DNA of 64,000 nt, taken from contig JAIXMN010000022.1 of NCBI GenBank assembly GCA_025716815.1, positions 496,001-560,000 of the forward strand. The letters are read 5' to 3'. Position numbers and translations under genes: made by a program. How positions within the stretch are numbered: the stretch's first letter is position 1; every line of letters starts with the position of its first letter. The DNA comes from Dichotomocladium elegans. Its lineage: Eukaryota; Mucoromycota; Mucoromycetes; Mucorales; Lichtheimiaceae. Below, in pieces: positions 59,803-64,000 of this stretch. The notes below the pieces were generated by a model. It did not search any database and had not been told where the DNA came from. It saw only the letters and a program-made list of their open reading frames with translations.

Positions 59803-60643
59803 AACATGGGAAACAAAGCAATAGTATGCATTTTCTTCTTCTAATCAAAGGCCACCTTTGTATAAATTGCTTAAAGGATGAAAGCACGCTGTAATGAGCG
59901 GTTTGCTGACGGCATGCTCTTTTATTTGTAGCGAAAAGCAGACATAGAACGCAATAGTGGTGTGTTTATTACTTCTTCTCAGGTTGAGGTGATCCAATTA
60001 AAGGTTCATTAATGAGCTTACACGGCATGGCGTGCATAGACGCGAATGGCAAGGAACATGAAAGAAGAAAAACAAATAAAGAGCAGTAAACATTTTTGGA
60101 AAGCAGATCAGCTATTTTTTAAGCGCCCATGCCAGCTTTTGATGTTTGGTCTATTATTCCGGAGATTGCTCTACCTAGCACTTTAGAATGGTGTCATGTG
60201 CTATCTAAGATATCGCTGCATGCGGTCCTTGGGCCGTCATATGGTTTCAAGCTTGTCCCTAGCTAGTAATCTTAGCAGCAAAACATTCCTGCTATTCTAC
60301 GAGCAAAGATTTACAAACTATTTTTCCGCATGAACTTTCCATGGGCCCCCATCGAGAATATGTACATGTACAATTACCGGAAGCATTGTTCATAATGATG
60401 TCACGAGAATCATTTTTGGCATGACTTATATGCCATTACATAGCAGCAGACTTACGTTATTGCACTTGAACATACCGTATGACAACGCTATGCCGTTCAC
60501 ATCATGCATAACTTTTATAAACGGGCGAAGATAGAATTCAAAAGATAAAAACCTCCATTATCTCTTGTTTCCCTCCCTCTCTCTCTCTTTCTTCATTTTT
60601 TGACTCTTCCTTCTCCTCTTTCACCCCTTGGAAGACGCTTGGC
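59803..60643. other. Divergent intergenic region
   Basis: Shared upstream region of the oligopeptidase (minus) and the membrane protein gene (plus). No gene seen. The last 80 bases are a CT-rich leader (TCCCTCCCTCTCTCTCTCTT). Confidence 0.4.
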
Positions 60644-61540
60644 ATGGAACCGACATTGATTGCATTAATCCTTATTGGTATCCCTTTAGGCGCGTGGGCA
60701 ACCTACGAAGGGGTTGAATATATTCGGGAATGGCTCAATAAGCACCAAGAACGCAAAGCGTACGAAAATTATATCCGGACATACAATGATAAACAATCCG
60801 GATATACGCCTGATTACAGCAATAATGGAACGCCGATGAAGAATGCTGCGTTCAGCACAGGATGGACACGAGTAAGTAGCGGCACAGCGAAGAATCGAGT
60901 AAACAACCGTGTAAGTGACGGAATGTGGCTCCCCCCAAAAAACAAGTGCCAGTTTACATGACACTAACCCATTTAGGGATGGGAGCATTACAGAATTAGC
61001 GAGCAAGATCTGCTTGCGATGGAATACGAGCTCGAAGAACGTAATACCCGGCTCAAAGAGAATCAAGTAACATGTCATCAGACAGAGGTGATGCAAACAC
61101 ACCAACGCGATGTGTTGTCCACGAAGAGACCCAAACACCTTATGGGTTCCATACTGAGCAACAGTAACAACAGCATCGGGAACAACGGCAGTGATAGCAG
61201 CAGAAGCAGTTCCTCCCCTTCTAGGACATCGCACCCATTGGCTAACCCGCCCGAGGTGCAAGACCACGTCTTATGCTTATCAGGATCTGCAATTATCCAT
61301 CCATCCTCCAATGAAGAAGAGGACCAATTTTTCATGCCAGCACCGCATCAGTACATGCGTCGCGATACTGATGAAAGCGATGCCAGCTACTGCTGGGCTA
61401 ATGTGCATTCCAGAGGACAGAGCGATGGGTCAGATGTCAGCTACAGCTCCATCAGCAACTCTTCGAGTATGCCCAAATCGGAGAGCCCTTCTTTATCATA
61501 TGGTGTGCAGAGCATTTCATCGGAAGATAACATAGTATAA
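60644..61540 (+). CDS. Single-pass membrane protein with Ser-rich tail, unknown
   Basis: Two exons (60644-60871 and 60977-61540) give 263 aa. Residues about 5-22 (LIALILIGIPLGAWATY) form one N-terminal membrane segment without a typical signal cleavage site. A charged helix follows (IREWLNKHQERKAYENYI). The splice creates TRGWEHYRISEQDLLAMEYE and LEERNTRLKENQ, which looks like a conserved helical core. The remaining 140 residues are Ser/Asn-rich and disordered, with Ser-Asp and Ser-Ser-Glu-Asp sites suited to casein-kinase phosphorylation. I do not recognise the family. It probably anchors in an internal membrane with a cytosolic tail. Confidence 0.65.
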
Positions 61541-61584
61541 GGCGGGAATGGAGAAATTTTTATACAGTACATAATGACGCCTCT

Positions 61585-62844
61585 CTATTGTTGCTGCTTT
61601 TTATACTTTTGCAAAAACTCATCCTTGAACGACCCCTTCTTTGGCAAAATAATAAAACTCGGGACGCCGTTGGTGACCACATACTGCTCAAGTGATAGGA
61701 CTTTGGCGAGCGAGAGTTTCTTGCCTACCTTGATAATGGACGGATTGAGCTTCTGGTTATTTTCAAAGTATACTTCGACATTGGCAGGCGTATAATCTCG
61801 GCGGACATCCCAAGGAGCAGGTTGCTCAAACATAATTTCCAGGTGGTCCATGAACGTGTTGGTTTCGTTAAACGCTTGAATATAGTCACTCTCTTTGTAC
61901 TCTGGATACAGGAAAAACACCGGCCATGATAGCGTATTTGTCTCGGGATCAAGTTGAATATTAGACTTCTCACGCACTTCCTTGTCGGTGATGTGGAATC
62001 GAATGTTCCGGTCCTGTATGGTGTATATTGTTTAATCTACATTTTGCAATACATTTACAACATACTTTGAAAGCTTGCTCTAGCTTCAACTTCTTTTCCT
62101 GCTCTTCTCGTTCCTTCTCTTCCTTTTGTCGTTGTCGTGTCTCCAGCTGCTCTTTTCGCGCCAGTACTTTTTGGTGAACTGCTTTCACAGCTGCATTGTC
62201 CGACTCGATGGCCAAGGCATGTTCGCAGCAGTCCTCAGCCTCGACAATCCGATCCAGAGCAAACAGGGCGCGCGCGGATCGATAGAGAGCCTTGACATGC
62301 TTCGGGTTGAGTTCAAGGCATTTTGCACAATCCTGCAGCGTTCGGCCATAATTGCCTATGTAGAGTTGATTAAACAATTTTGGCTCCCTCTCTGTGACGC
62401 TATCCCCGCCTTACCGAGTTCCAGATTTACAGCTGCTCGGTTTGCTAAGCATGCTTCTCGAATTTTATTGTCTTTGCAATCGGTATCCAATGCACGCGTA
62501 TAAAAGTTGATAGCGTCCTTATACTTCAATTTGCCCTCTTTAAAGCATTCATTGCCTTGGTTTTTGAAATTTTCTGCTATTTCTGTTACAGAAGAAGCGG
62601 TAACCATACGTTGTCGTTATTGCAAACTATGCGTATATACTGGAATAGGTTGACAGTAAAGAAAAGAAGTATGTTGAATACCTTCAGGTGTACCGTCGTA
62701 CATTAGCGACTGCAAGGCAGCAAGTGTCTCATTTTCCTCATCCGGCAGCTTGGACATGAACAGAGGAACTTTGGCCAGCTCCTCGTCCAAATTATTTGGA
62801 TCCATATAATACGGCGATCTCTTTACTTCGGGACCAGATGACAT
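61585..62844 (-). CDS. CNS1: CNS1/TTC4-like TPR co-chaperone of Hsp90
   Basis: Four exons (62844-62682, 62582-62415, 62355-62066, 62013-61585) give 349 aa. The N-terminus has KVPLFMSKLPDEENETLAAL, as in TTC4/Cns1. Three TPR units follow: EIAENFKNQGNECFKEGKLK, REACLANRAAVNLELGNYGR and NPKHVKALYRSARALFALDR. They include the Asn and Arg residues that clamp the EEVD tail of Hsp90/Hsp70. After a Lys/Glu-rich helix comes the C-terminal wheel domain: LSWPVFFLYPEYKESDYIQA, FEQPAPWD and YTPANVEVYFE. In yeast Cns1 is essential and also supports elongation factor 2 folding. A short linker exon border at 62582 was chosen because it keeps frame and the TPR start. Confidence 0.93.
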
Positions 62845-63216
62845 TATCTTTTGTGATCAGTACGAAAAAGAGCAACTCGAAGGTATAACACACTATTGAT
62901 TATGAAGTCACAACAGCCGCTGCGGCAACTGAAGCCGCGACGAGCATTAGCACACTTCACAGAACCATCAGCACAGCAACAACCGCAGTATTATGCTATG
63001 ACTCCAAAACTCATTGATGCATGCATACCTCCTACAGTATTACAATTAGCCCACTTGTACAAATGCCACTAGTGTTCGTATGAATAAAACGATCAAGTAA
63101 TTATCTTTATTTGGACAATTAAATCCCCGTTCCCCTCTTGACTGCTCGTATCCAAAAAGACAGACGGGTGCGCAGCACTCCCGCATTAAAATAGGCTCAT
63201 TTTCTTCAACTACGCC
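62845..63216. other. Divergent promoter region between CNS1 and scramblase genes
   Basis: A 372-base gap between two divergently transcribed genes, so both promoters must lie here. No TATA box is obvious. Short frames within it match nothing. Confidence 0.4.
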
Positions 63217-64000
63217 ATGCTAGCTCGAACTCAACCCATTGTCACCATCACCACCAACGCCATCCTTACCCGCGTGTCATTGCGAGGTTCTTCTTTAAAA
63301 ATATGCCCAGCCCGGGTAAAGGCTACCTACGCTTACTCGTCGCTTCGGCGGCCGCGTCAATATGGTATCAGCTTGCTCTTGTTTCTTTAATCAGCAGTAA
63401 CATTATTTACTGAACAGCCCCTGATCTTAGGTCCTCGTGGCCGCATATTGAATCATGTCGAAGCAATGCGGCCGTCGCAGAAAATGCCTTCTCGAATCGT
63501 CGGTGCGATGACGCAGCAACAACATTTGCCCTATCAAGAGCCAGAGCACCAACACCACGGCAAGAGGGACCATCTTTCTTTTTCACCTGATCCGGCCCAT
63601 ACCCCGGTTGATATACCTTCTCAGTCAGGCCAAATAATCAAACCTGATTATCCTGGTGCCCCTGTCCTTTCTCAGCCTGCGCTTGTAGTGGGTCGAGAAA
63701 TCGAAATGATGAATATCTTCTTGGTGAGGAGATGATGGGCACATCATATTCAGTATGACTCAATTCATAATAGGGGTATGAACAAGCCAATCGGTACAAG
63801 ATCATGGACCCTAATGGCAACCATATTGGTTTCATAGCCGAAGAAGAAGGATTCGGGAAGTCAATCAGTCGACAAATTTTGAGAACTCATCGTCGAATGG
63901 TTGCAACTATCATGAATGCCGATGGCAAAGTAGTTTTTAAGGCAAGCAAGCTCTGGAATGAATGAGATAACCGCATGGGCGAGAGAACTTGACTGCATTC
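63217..64000 (+). CDS. Phospholipid scramblase, Aim25-like, 5' part only
   Basis: Exons 63217-63364, 63395-63723 and 63774-63941 join in frame; the gene runs off the window. The first 50 residues (MLARTQPIVTITTNAILTRV...) lack acidic residues and are Arg/Ser/Thr-rich, as in a mitochondrial presequence. A Gln/His/Pro-rich linker leads to the scramblase barrel: LVVGREIEMMNIFLGYEQAN, RYKIMDPNGNHIGFIAEEE and ILRTHRRMVATIMNADG. This matches fungal Aim25/PLSCR proteins. The intron at 63365-63394 is only 30 nt by my model and might be wrong, though it alone keeps frame. The last visible exon ends AAG|GCAAGC at 63942, a GC donor. Reading on would hit a stop at 63963. Confidence 0.8.

Overview
This window is nuclear DNA of an early-diverging fungus, most likely a mucoromycete (Mucorales-like). 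Genes are split by many short introns (about 50-120 nt) with GT-AG or occasionally GC-AG borders. Both strands are used without operons. The gene set is fungal, and decayed selfish elements lie between genes. I rebuilt exons by hand: joined exons keep frame and restore family motifs, but no alignment or RNA data were available.

Layout. 0.7-2.4 kb: DUF262 (ParB/GmrSD-like) protein, then a Pho80/PCL-like cyclin on the minus strand. 7.1-9.2 kb: AzgA-type purine permease. 11.7-12.7 kb: INCENP-like IN-box gene interrupted by an in-frame TAG. 13.0-18.8 kb: a very large Sel1-repeat protein with a probable myristoylated N-terminus. 21.8-25.7 kb: a bZIP factor, a GT8 glycosyltransferase and a small secreted Cys protein. 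28.0-28.9 kb: broken MATE transporter. 29.5-32.2 kb: SYO1/HEATR3-like ribosomal-protein import chaperone. 33.0-35.0 kb: a WRKY-like factor and a WC-2-like PAS/GATA photoreceptor partner, tail to tail. 39.4-41.8 kb: GFA1, first enzyme of the hexosamine/chitin pathway. 43.9-45.6 kb: SEC12. 45.7-46.9 kb: disordered protein with two SxIP motifs. 47.3-49.7 kb: RBM25. 51.3-52.3 kb: eight-knuckle CCHC protein. 56.8-59.8 kb: S9A oligopeptidase (oligopeptidase B-like). 60.6-61.5 kb: unknown single-pass membrane protein. 61.6-62.8 kb: CNS1/TTC4 Hsp90 co-chaperone. 63.2 kb to the end: phospholipid scramblase, cut by the window edge.

The most notable content is two related elements at 35.2-37.6 kb and 53.9-56.0 kb carrying Fanzor (eukaryotic TnpB-like, RNA-guided nuclease) genes. 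Both are decayed. Copy A keeps all three RuvC acidic residues and the zinc ribbon; copy B has lost RuvC-II and half of the ribbon. They share an in-frame TAG at the same place and a 33-nt identical block near the 3' end. Relics of Tc1/mariner (IS630-type) transposons lie nearby at about 5, 38-39 and 50-51 kb.

The genes are mostly unrelated housekeeping and regulatory functions. Loose themes are chitin/secretory supply (GFA1, SEC12, GT8), protein folding and ribosome supply (CNS1, SYO1) and environmental regulation (WC-2-like, WRKY-like, bZIP, cyclin).
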